DNA from: a virus
Strand: one strand, 5' to 3'
Virus record (IMG/VR): IMGVR_UViG_3300029259_000423
Coordinates: 1 to 24,241 of that record
DNA length: 24,241 bases
Shown here: one piece after another, positions 15,366 through 23,583 of the stretch
Layout of the letters: each line of letters begins with the position of its first letter
Numbering within the stretch: the stretch's first letter is position 1
Program-made: the position numbers and the translations under genes
Notes under the pieces: generated by a model
What the model was told of the DNA's origin: nothing
Databases searched by the model: none
Seen by the model: the letters and a program-made list of their open reading frames with translations, nothing else

Positions 15366-18300
15366 TTAAATAGTCGTAAGTGATGACGCAGCTGCAAGTA
15401 AAGGTACGTCTGTTATTGTGTCTACGTGATCCAAAGGCGTTTTAAGTCTGCCGAATGTTCCTGGTATAGTTAGTATTCCGTCATCAATAGAGACTTGTTC
15501 ACCTACAGCTTTTTCTAATACATGGAGGCTTAATTGTGATGCAGGTCGATTTTTAAACAGTGAAAATATAACTTTTTGAATTCTAAAATAGAATTTTGAA
15601 AACGGAAATAAACCAACGTCATTGATATATTGCATTTCAGCCGAAGTTGGTAAGTCGTAGTTAACAAATGTTTGAACGATTTCATTCATAACATCTTGTA
15701 CGTAAGATGCTGTTGCGTCTTTATTTAGTTTAGGCATGTTACCCATTCGATGGCGATACAAAGAATACCGAGCTATAAAGTCACTGACTTGCGTTACCTT
15801 GAGTAGCACTTTGTATGGTGTTGTATCTTTCGTAAGATAAAGATGTTTATAAATTGGTTTAACGTAATCAGGTAGGTATTTATCGGCTAACTCACCTGCT
15901 TTATTACTCAGCTTGGCTTTAGATGAATAAATATCTTCTTCAAAGTTAATGTCTTCTATTATGCTTCCAAACACACCTTCATCAATTAATGGCCCTACTG
16001 GGTTAACTTGTAGTTCAGTGTTTAGTCGCGCTACTTTTGCTTCTAATTTAGCGCGTTTGTTTTTACTTAAAGTAAGATTTATCTTTAACTCACTGACTGC
16101 TATATCACGTTCCAATAACTCTTTTTGATATGCATCTAATGCCTCTAAAGCTTCTTTTTGGTAAATTCCAATTTGTTTAATGGGTATACCTTTAACAAAC
16201 TGCACATAGTTATTACTCATAAAGTTAGGTATCAATATCACGCCTGTTCTAACCACAACTAAGTCTTTAACCATATCAATTACTTCAGTCCAAAGTTTAC
16301 CAATATCAGTATTAGGTGCGGCTGGAAAGAACGAGTTTCGTAGTACATAATCAATGCTGCTATTCACACCGCGAACTGCTGTGCCAACTACATTTTTCGC
16401 ATCTTTTGCTCGTAATTTTCTAAACCCAAACATCAGATTTAAATACTCTTTACGTATTTTTACAGGCTTACCTTTCCCCCAAATAGTTTCTAGTTCACCT
16501 TTAAGTTCATCAGGCATGAGCGCGTACATTTCAGCAATTTCTTTATCTGCGCTATTCTCCACTACATCAACAAATTTACTTGGGTCAGATAGGTAGTTGT
16601 CGTCGTAATCTTTTTTAGCCAATTGCATTGCTTCTAAGTTAATTTGAGTTGAGTTAACTTTGTCTTCAATGCTGGCGTACATACGGCCTATTGCTGCGTC
16701 ATAAGCATTGTTACGTTCTAAGGTGTCTTCTTTAAACTCAGAAGTCATCATGTAACGATAGCTTACAGTTTCACCTTTATCATTAACCAAAGGTATTAAC
16801 GTAGACGATTTGAATTTAGTTGATTTACCTTCAAACTGTTTAGCGATTTCTTTATCCATATCTTCATGAATTTGCTTAACGGACTGCTTCGCGTCCTTAT
16901 AAGCAATGTCTAAATTTGTTGCATTGTGCATATCTTCAATAGAGAAACCTTGGCTTTGTTTTGCTGTCAATGACATGATTGATTTAACCCAGCTAGCAGT
17001 ATGCTTGTTGGTGTTAACAAACATAAATCTTTGACCTGGAGTTGGGTCTAGTTTATCTTTAGCTAAAGGGTTTGACATCATCACGTAACCTTCACGTTCA
17101 AGCTCTAGTTTTAAATTAACAATTTCAGATTTACCTGTGTCTTCGTTAATACGAGTACTTTGTAATAAACTTACTTTGACATCTATATCAGAGTTAAATA
17201 CTTCAGCTACATACCCTTTCCTCGTTTGCATTTTGTTCCCATTAAATAGTCGCTCTAACGAGTCTTTTTTATGGTTAACTTGTAAATCTAATAAAGTAGT
17301 AATCCCATTGGTTTTAGGGTTAACCGAATGTTCATGTTCTACCACTTCTGCTGCTGCAAGCTTTGTTTCAGCGGTTAACAGAAATAATGATTGAAGCGTT
17401 GCTAATTCATCAATTAACTTTTCAGCGCGAGTAATATCACCTTGTTGTTTCTGATCTTTACGGTTAGCTAATGTTGCAATAATATGTGCATTTCGCATCT
17501 GCCCCAATGTAGCGTCTTCACCTGTCGTGTTTAAATTACCTAATCCCGTACCTTGTTTAATGTAGTAATCTGAATTGTTACCAAACTCTGCACTGTTTAA
17601 TTCTGCAATCACTTCGTCTTTTTTCTCTTTTAAAAAATCACTATCCTTTAAAAGTTGAATGAGAGATTCTACGGTGTATTTATCTTTTTGTGCTGTGTCT
17701 AACAACACAGACAGGTCTGATTCTAAAAATACTTTATACAAAGCTTCAGATTGTAATTTAGTCGGTTTACGATCCATAGCTCTGACTAGCTGCTCTTGTA
17801 TCGTTGCTGATACTTGTGTACGTAACTGATCTACAATCTTTTTTGATTTTCTAAGTAATACGTGAAAACGCCAATTTTCTTCAGTTAAACCAGCAACTTC
17901 ACGTACTAATTTAGTCAACATACTACGTTCAGTAATACCTAAGTTACGAGAGATCTGACCAACCATAGTGCTGACGTTAGCCCGTATATTGTCATCTGCC
18001 AATGCTGTTATATTGGATAACAGGTATAACGCTCGTCTGGGTACGTTAAACTTACTAGGAGGGTTAGCTTCGGTATATTTGCGATACTTTGTCAGTGGCT
18101 CTAACACAACTTTCTTTATTGCTGCTAATGCATAGGGGTTAGCCACATGAACTAAATCAAACGCTTTAAAAATGTTAATACGTTTCTTTTCATGGGTATT
18201 GGTTATGTCATTAACTACTTGCCTTAATGCTTTATCCAAAGATAATCCAGAAGTTTTATCCAGCCTATCTAAAAGCAGATTGACTACCCTATCAAACCAA

Positions 18301-21300
18301 GCTGAAATTCGCTCCCATAAACTACTATCTTCAATTGTTACATCATCACGCACCTTAATTGATTCTAACTTCTTAGAAAAAGTATTATGAGTTAACCCAG
18401 AAGCAACGAATTCGTGTAAATAATCATTTGTGGCTTTACCGTTTAACCCTTTGTTATTATTAAAAATATAATTGTAATTTTCTTTGGCAAGTCGTATTTC
18501 AGAATCTGTAGCTGATGCAACATCAGTAGCTAAAAAATCTTCCCAAGTAGTATTTTTTTGAGCTTGCTTATAAAGCTTTTTAAGTACTTTACGAGCCGCA
18601 AAGTCTGTATCAATAGCAAACTGTGTCACTGCATGAACAAGCTCATGTACGTACACGTTTTGAGCTGTCATGCCTGATCTGTTGCGAATCATGTTAGTAG
18701 ATGCTTGAATTGTGATATCAAGCTTGCCATCCGTAAATGTTCGTAACGCTCCAAAGGTTTCTGTATCTGTCTCCCCTACTTTTATATCAATAGCTTCTTG
18801 TACTTGAACTACGTTATCTAACACTTCTTTTAATTTAGCTTTATGACTAGGGGTATCTACTGCATCTGAACCCATGTGCTCTAAATGGTTAAAAATTGTT
18901 TGGACGGTACTGGCTGTAATAGTGCCTTCAAAAGTAGAATGGAAATTGTCAAAATCAATAGTACGGTCAGACGAACCTTTTTTATTGTTACGTGACTTTT
19001 GTTTGTTTTGTTTTTTAGACTTTTCAGTGTATGTAACGTTAACTTTTTCTTTTGGTTTTTTACGAGGTAATATTACGAAACCATCAGCATCTAATTTTGG
19101 ACTTTCATTCTCGTTGAACACCCGTTCATTTAAAGGTTTAGGTTGATCTGGGCCTTTATCTGTATTGCTAAAAGTAAGAGCATCTTCAAAAAGTAAATCA
19201 ATGGCATCAGCCTCACTCAACGTTGCGGCTGTAGCAGACTCATGTACGTGTACCGTAGGTTCAGCGCCAGCATAGTTGTTAACAGCAATGTCTGGGTTAT
19301 CTTCAAGAAAACTAATTCGATTTTGTTGAACTGTTTTTAGTAAAAGCTTGTAGTTGCCAATAAACAACGCAGCGTTTTCTTTCACCCGTTGTCCGTTACC
19401 ATTTTTTGCAAGTATTTCACGTTTAAAAATAGTCTCGTTCATAAGCGTAACTGCCTCTTTCCACAAAGTCTGATCAGGATCTTTGTTTAATTCAACAGCA
19501 ATTCGTTGAAAGCTATTTAATGTCTCTGCCATAATACTATGGCTCATAGAGACATCTAAAAAAGCTTTGTTAATGGTTTGTGCAACTGCATTAGCTTCGT
19601 CAAGTCGTGAAATAGTGGCATCAAAATAACCAATAGTGGTGTACGAAGCTTCAGTAATTTCTAATATAGCAGCGTCTATGTTGTGTATTATGTTGACCAT
19701 GCCGCCAACCCCTGGCCCTTCGTATACTTGTTCTTCACCAAATGACGTATTACTTTTACTATCAGTACCTGTTAGTGGCTCACTAAATTGAGTTTGTACT
19801 TTGTATCTATTATCTAACTTACCATTAACCACACCGTTATTACGTTTGATCTTACTTTTAAGTAAGGTAATACCTTCATCAAGACTTTTAGCCATTGGGC
19901 CTTTTATAATTGGCATGAACGCTCGTATTGATTCAAACACCTCGTTTGTTTCTTCAATAGATATTGTTCTGTCGCCAATTTCTTCTTGTTTAGCTTTCAG
20001 CATTTGTTTAAATTTAACACTAAACATTACAAACAGAGCTTGCATTGCTTTGTTAACATTGTAGTTAAACTCTGTTACACCACTTAACTGTTCATTTAAA
20101 GCTTTGGTTAATGCCTTGCCATGTGTTTGGTCAACAGTCGCCTCAAAAGCGAGTGTTTGCCCTTTAGATAATTTAAATGTTATTGGGTCTATATCTTCTT
20201 TGTTCTCAATAGTGGTGTTCGTTAATAACTCTAATAACTTTAATTGTTTTAAGGCTGGTTGCTTGCCTTTAGTTTTGGTAGCGAAATTGGTATACCATTC
20301 TTTTAATACTATTTTACGAAATTCAGCTTTAGCGGTTTCAAGCGCTGAGCCATAGCTTGTCTGCATTAAAGGGTCTTTACTGTAAGTTCGCATAACTTCG
20401 CTAATTTCTTTAGATACGAAATCTCCCAAAATAGATTGAACGCCTGCTACTTTTACTTTCAGCACTTTTAGTTCGGCTTTATCTCTTTCGTTTTCGACTT
20501 TCTTTTCTTCTGGGTCTAACAGGCTAAACGCTTTCTCTTCTTTTGCGCTTCGGCTTTGACGTTTAGGTTTAATGTATTCGGCCCACTTAATTGTGAGTTG
20601 TTCATACAAATCATAATTACCTAGTTGGCTGTGCCATTCACCGTATGACTTATTAACACCATCGGTAAAGACACCCACGGCAGGCAATTTATCTGGATCT
20701 GTTAATGCCTGTACAAGCCCAAGAGCAATGCCACTTGTTTTTGCATCATGTTCAATTGTGAGCGTAGTTTCAAAAGATTCAGCAGCTCGATAATCTGCTA
20801 AAGCTAACAACCCCTCAAACCCACCTAAACCATTCTTACCAATAGCTTTTAAAATAATGTCTTCTTCAGGGCGAGACAGGTTATCTTTTTGGATTAGTTT
20901 AACTGCGTCAGCTGTGTCTATTTTGATTTGAGCAATTTGAGCGAGACTTATCTTGGGGGCTTGTCCACTAATGTTTACTCCAAAAAGTTCGCCAATAGCC
21001 AGATCAAAATTCAGTCGAGTAGCTGGATCGTCAACCTTTACGGTCATAGTGTGATGCTTTAACCCTATAAAAGTCCGTATCATTTTTTGAGTTACAGGGT
21101 TAATAGAGTTGTTAGCAATAAACATACGCGCACTCTTAGAAAGAAAGTGCTTCATATAGAACTTATCATTAGGGGTCGAAAGCCCTTCTCTAAACTTTTT
21201 AAACACAGCGAGTGTGCGAAGCTTTGATTCGTTAATTGCTTTAAAGCTACGTTGTTGAGTAATGTGTTTTTTATCCACATCTACAATACCAATAACCGCA

Positions 21301-22739
21301 TTAATAAACTTTTCAGATGTACTAAAGAATTTTGCAGCAACTTTCTCTTTAACTCCCCATGCGTCATTTTGCTTGTTTTGCATAACGGTTCGCGTTGATT
21401 GAGGTATTGATTGAGAAGTACGTTTATATGTTTTAGGTGTTTTATTAGAGGGTTTACTTGAGGGGTACGTTTTTCCGCTTTCGATATCAAATAATTCATC
21501 GAGTGCGTTAGTATCTCGTCTGTCATCACGTAAAGCCATAACACCCTTTAGCATTTCGGTTTCAGAACTAACCGCTACAAATAACGTATCTTGACTTGTG
21601 GGTGTCTTCTCACTCGATAAAGTTTCTATCTCGTAGTTTTGTTGTTTTGGAAACTCTGAAGCTTTCACAGGCGTTTGGATCAATATCTTTTCATCAATCA
21701 TAAAGCCAACAGCTAATTGACCTAACCCGACTTGGAGCCGTGTCATAAACGCACCATCAACATTTTTTAGCTTTTCAAACCCAAGATTAGCCGTTATTGC
21801 TTTACCTATTTGTAGGTTAACGACAGCGCGAACTGTACCTACCTTTTGAAATGTAGCCTGATACTCTTGATCAATTAAGTTTTTATCTTGTTTACCAATA
21901 ATTTTATTAATAGTTGTATCATCATTAAACATTGAATCAATCCCATCAATACTAAGCCATTGATACATACTGACTGCCACTGCATCTAAAACAAGTTGAT
22001 TGATTGTTACCTTTGGATTACCTACATCAGAAGGGTTGCTGCCAAGCACATCTTGCGATAGATATTCCAACATTCCATAAAACTTAACTTGTTCACCGTT
22101 CTTTACGAACGGTTCGCCACGAAGTTTAATCCGTCTTGTTTTGTCTTTAGCCATGAAATCAAGAAGTGGTGGCTTACCTGGCGTACCATTGATTCTGGCA
22201 TCGAGCCTTAAACTCAGCTTTAAGATACTATTAAAGGCTGCTAAATCTGCTTCATTGGCAGTTGTGAGCCACGCTTCGTAAGCAGCAGACTCAACAAATT
22301 GTGATAACGTTTGACCCTTATCCATCAATGCATTCAGTTTGTTACTAGTCGCACTAACAAAGTCAGATAACCTTGAGCCACCTTCTCCCCCAAAAGTTGT
22401 GCCAACTGATACTGTATTACTTAGTATCGCTGCAGCCGCATTACGTTTTGAAATAATTGGTATTGGAGATATGCTTTCTGTTACTGTTTTGTCTGTGGCT
22501 TTAAGTTGGTATTTAGCAGGTACTGTAAGTTCTTCATCTTGCTTATTGGTATAGATGGTTTGCAATACGTTGTTACGGCTAAGTAGCGTTTCGGTTAACA
22601 TGGTATTCAACAGCACTGCTTTACCAGCACTGTTAACTGTTGGATCAGACGAATTAAACTCAATGGTTACTGCTTTAGCAAAACCAGAATTTGGATCAAT
22701 GTTGTTACTTTTTAAAATATCTTTTATTGAACAAGTCAT
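15366..22739 (-). CDS. Giant virion protein: N4-like single-subunit RNA polymerase fused to a zinc-peptidase-like domain
   Basis: A 2457-aa protein. Residues 200-1150 carry the single-subunit RNA polymerase motifs in order: SKSAR (534-538, the T/DxxGR element with A for G) followed by NP, motif A TDG (D693), motif B RxxxKxxxMxxxYGS (R784, K788, M792, Y796, G797) and motif C HNIDA (H1019, D1022). T7 equivalents are R425, D537, R627/K631/M635/Y639 and D812; the A-to-B spacing is 91 here and 90 in T7. A very basic linker (about 1223-1258) precedes a zincin-like segment with HELVH (1365-1369) and possible third ligand E1443 in HEFVAS. Residues 1550-2457 are helical and unassigned, probably for encapsidation or ejection. 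N4 gp50 is about 3500 aa, so this form is shorter. The start is ATG with AGGA eight bases upstream, overlapping the previous stop as ATGA. I infer a polymerase injected with the DNA for early transcription. Confidence 0.77.
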   Translation of the reverse strand: MTCSIKDILKSNNIDPNSGFAKAVTIEFNSSDPTVNSAGKAVLLNTMLTETLLSRNNVLQTIYTNKQDEELTVPAKYQLKATDKTVTESISPIPIISKRNAAAAILSNTVSVGTTFGGEGGSRLSDFVSATSNKLNALMDKGQTLSQFVESAAYEAWLTTANEADLAAFNSILKLSLRLDARINGTPGKPPLLDFMAKDKTRRIKLRGEPFVKNGEQVKFYGMLEYLSQDVLGSNPSDVGNPKVTINQLVLDAVAVSMYQWLSIDGIDSMFNDDTTINKIIGKQDKNLIDQEYQATFQKVGTVRAVVNLQIGKAITANLGFEKLKNVDGAFMTRLQVGLGQLAVGFMIDEKILIQTPVKASEFPKQQNYEIETLSSEKTPTSQDTLFVAVSSETEMLKGVMALRDDRRDTNALDELFDIESGKTYPSSKPSNKTPKTYKRTSQSIPQSTRTVMQNKQNDAWGVKEKVAAKFFSTSEKFINAVIGIVDVDKKHITQQRSFKAINESKLRTLAVFKKFREGLSTPNDKFYMKHFLSKSARMFIANNSINPVTQKMIRTFIGLKHHTMTVKVDDPATRLNFDLAIGELFGVNISGQAPKISLAQIAQIKIDTADAVKLIQKDNLSRPEEDIILKAIGKNGLGGFEGLLALADYRAAESFETTLTIEHDAKTSGIALGLVQALTDPDKLPAVGVFTDGVNKSYGEWHSQLGNYDLYEQLTIKWAEYIKPKRQSRSAKEEKAFSLLDPEEKKVENERDKAELKVLKVKVAGVQSILGDFVSKEISEVMRTYSKDPLMQTSYGSALETAKAEFRKIVLKEWYTNFATKTKGKQPALKQLKLLELLTNTTIENKEDIDPITFKLSKGQTLAFEATVDQTHGKALTKALNEQLSGVTEFNYNVNKAMQALFVMFSVKFKQMLKAKQEEIGDRTISIEETNEVFESIRAFMPIIKGPMAKSLDEGITLLKSKIKRNNGVVNGKLDNRYKVQTQFSEPLTGTDSKSNTSFGEEQVYEGPGVGGMVNIIHNIDAAILEITEASYTTIGYFDATISRLDEANAVAQTINKAFLDVSMSHSIMAETLNSFQRIAVELNKDPDQTLWKEAVTLMNETIFKREILAKNGNGQRVKENAALFIGNYKLLLKTVQQNRISFLEDNPDIAVNNYAGAEPTVHVHESATAATLSEADAIDLLFEDALTFSNTDKGPDQPKPLNERVFNENESPKLDADGFVILPRKKPKEKVNVTYTEKSKKQNKQKSRNNKKGSSDRTIDFDNFHSTFEGTITASTVQTIFNHLEHMGSDAVDTPSHKAKLKEVLDNVVQVQEAIDIKVGETDTETFGALRTFTDGKLDITIQASTNMIRNRSGMTAQNVYVHELVHAVTQFAIDTDFAARKVLKKLYKQAQKNTTWEDFLATDVASATDSEIRLAKENYNYIFNNNKGLNGKATNDYLHEFVASGLTHNTFSKKLESIKVRDDVTIEDSSLWERISAWFDRVVNLLLDRLDKTSGLSLDKALRQVVNDITNTHEKKRINIFKAFDLVHVANPYALAAIKKVVLEPLTKYRKYTEANPPSKFNVPRRALYLLSNITALADDNIRANVSTMVGQISRNLGITERSMLTKLVREVAGLTEENWRFHVLLRKSKKIVDQLRTQVSATIQEQLVRAMDRKPTKLQSEALYKVFLESDLSVLLDTAQKDKYTVESLIQLLKDSDFLKEKKDEVIAELNSAEFGNNSDYYIKQGTGLGNLNTTGEDATLGQMRNAHIIATLANRKDQKQQGDITRAEKLIDELATLQSLFLLTAETKLAAAEVVEHEHSVNPKTNGITTLLDLQVNHKKDSLERLFNGNKMQTRKGYVAEVFNSDIDVKVSLLQSTRINEDTGKSEIVNLKLELEREGYVMMSNPLAKDKLDPTPGQRFMFVNTNKHTASWVKSIMSLTAKQSQGFSIEDMHNATNLDIAYKDAKQSVKQIHEDMDKEIAKQFEGKSTKFKSSTLIPLVNDKGETVSYRYMMTSEFKEDTLERNNAYDAAIGRMYASIEDKVNSTQINLEAMQLAKKDYDDNYLSDPSKFVDVVENSADKEIAEMYALMPDELKGELETIWGKGKPVKIRKEYLNLMFGFRKLRAKDAKNVVGTAVRGVNSSIDYVLRNSFFPAAPNTDIGKLWTEVIDMVKDLVVVRTGVILIPNFMSNNYVQFVKGIPIKQIGIYQKEALEALDAYQKELLERDIAVSELKINLTLSKNKRAKLEAKVARLNTELQVNPVGPLIDEGVFGSIIEDINFEEDIYSSKAKLSNKAGELADKYLPDYVKPIYKHLYLTKDTTPYKVLLKVTQVSDFIARYSLYRHRMGNMPKLNKDATASYVQDVMNEIVQTFVNYDLPTSAEMQYINDVGLFPFSKFYFRIQKVIFSLFKNRPASQLSLHVLEKAVGEQVSIDDGILTIPGTFGRLKTPLDHVDTITDVPLLAAASSLTTI

Positions 22740-23017
22740 TCTATTAATCCTGTATTAATCATGGAGACTACTAACGCAATTACTTCTTCATCTTCTTGAT
22801 ACAGTTGTTTGTAGTTAATTGCTTCAAGAGTAGGTGACTTTAATTTAAAATGATCTTGTCGTTGTGCAGAAGGTATTGATGCGGTTACTGGTGTTACTGG
22901 TGTTACTGGTGCTTGTATCTGAGGCGTTACAACAGTACATATAACGCCGAGCGTAGCTAGCGCTACTGCTCGTGCTGAGCAATGCACACCAAGGCTTGCT
23001 AGGGATAAAGCACTCAT
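22736..23017 (-). CDS. Small 93-aa late protein with hydrophobic N-terminus
   Basis: It is joined by ATGA overlaps to the gene before (stop 23014-23016) and to the giant gene after it (start 22739), which fixes the frame over a competing ORF at 22845-23093. Residues 15-32 (ARAVALATLGVICTVVTP) are hydrophobic, then comes a threonine-proline repeat (PVTPVTPVT) and a conserved-looking acidic end (QLYQEDEEVIALVVSMINTGLI). It may be a small virion or membrane-associated protein. The lack of Lys/Arg at the extreme N-terminus makes a standard signal peptide uncertain. The function is unknown. Confidence 0.65.
   Translation of the reverse strand: MSALSLASLGVHCSARAVALATLGVICTVVTPQIQAPVTPVTPVTASIPSAQRQDHFKLKSPTLEAINYKQLYQEDEEVIALVVSMINTGLIE
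22884..22910 (-). repeat. 9-bp tandem repeat, three copies
   Basis: GTTACTGGT occurs three times head to tail on the + strand (22884-22892, 22893-22901, 22902-22910). On the coding (-) strand it is in frame and encodes the Thr-Pro-Val repeat of the 93-aa protein. Confidence 0.9.
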
Positions 23018-23583
23018 ACTTGACGAGTTTGTATAACATTGTTACCGACACTGGTAGCGGTAATATTAATACCTGTGGCTTCAATACCACCATCAGCTTT
23101 GTTGGTTAATGGTTTAGTGGTGTTTAACCCTAACCGTGTATGTACCTCATCAGTTCGTGTTTCTATGCCAGATAACAATGCTGTTTCTGCAATGGTCAAA
23201 GCTGGTACAGCGGTTGGTACTGAGATCACTACTGCGCGTGTAGATACCTCTAATCTTAAAAAAGCAAAATACCCTGTACGTTGCACAAACAAAGCTGAGT
23301 CTGGGTCTGTTGGAAATAGATTACCAGACAGAATAATCTCCCCATCTTGTTCAGGCATTCTAACTCGCCAACCTAAATCGTTACGAACAAAAAAGTAAGG
23401 CGCTATGGTTTGATTGCTACCAACAGGTTCACCACCTGACACCGAGAACGCTGGTAAGTATTTAGCATTGTCTGAAAACTTAACAAAACCTTTCCACTCT
23501 GAGTAAATATATCCTGCGGTTACTGCATTTACTTCATCCAAGTTTATAAATTTGTTAACACCGTCAAACGTTATTCTACCCAT
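23014..23583 (-). CDS. Conserved phage tail/baseplate-like structural protein
   Basis: A 189-aa protein of a type I recognise from many tailed phages. It opens with ITFDGVNKFINL, then YIYSEWKGFVKFSDNAKYLPAF (48-ish residues in, split by strands), YFFVRNDLGWRVR and a GNLF segment, and ends with the LGLNTTKPL and ATGI elements. It is beta-rich in the first 120 residues with a short helix (about 127-150). Such proteins are encoded among tail tip, baseplate or fibre-adaptor genes; the precise virion position is not known to me. A good Shine-Dalgarno (AGGAGTT, 23590-23596 on the - strand) precedes the ATG, while the upstream gene's stop overlaps by eight bases. Confidence 0.7.
   Translation of the reverse strand: MGRITFDGVNKFINLDEVNAVTAGYIYSEWKGFVKFSDNAKYLPAFSVSGGEPVGSNQTIAPYFFVRNDLGWRVRMPEQDGEIILSGNLFPTDPDSALFVQRTGYFAFLRLEVSTRAVVISVPTAVPALTIAETALLSGIETRTDEVHTRLGLNTTKPLTNKADGGIEATGINITATSVGNNVIQTRQV

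Noticed and set aside
19060-19110. LDADGF in the giant protein as a two-barrel (crAss-type DxDGD) RNA polymerase motif
   Set aside because: It lacks the third Asp and flanking sequence. The four T7/N4-type motifs elsewhere in the protein explain polymerase activity better.
14227-22758. Several + strand ORFs of 60-90 codons opposite the phosphoesterase and giant genes
   Set aside because: They lie wholly within convincing genes on the other strand, lack ribosome-binding sites and show no domain signals.
22845-23093. Alternative - strand ORF of 82 codons
   Set aside because: It overlaps two genes in another frame, while the 22736-23017 frame has ATGA junctions at both ends and ends exactly at the giant gene's start.
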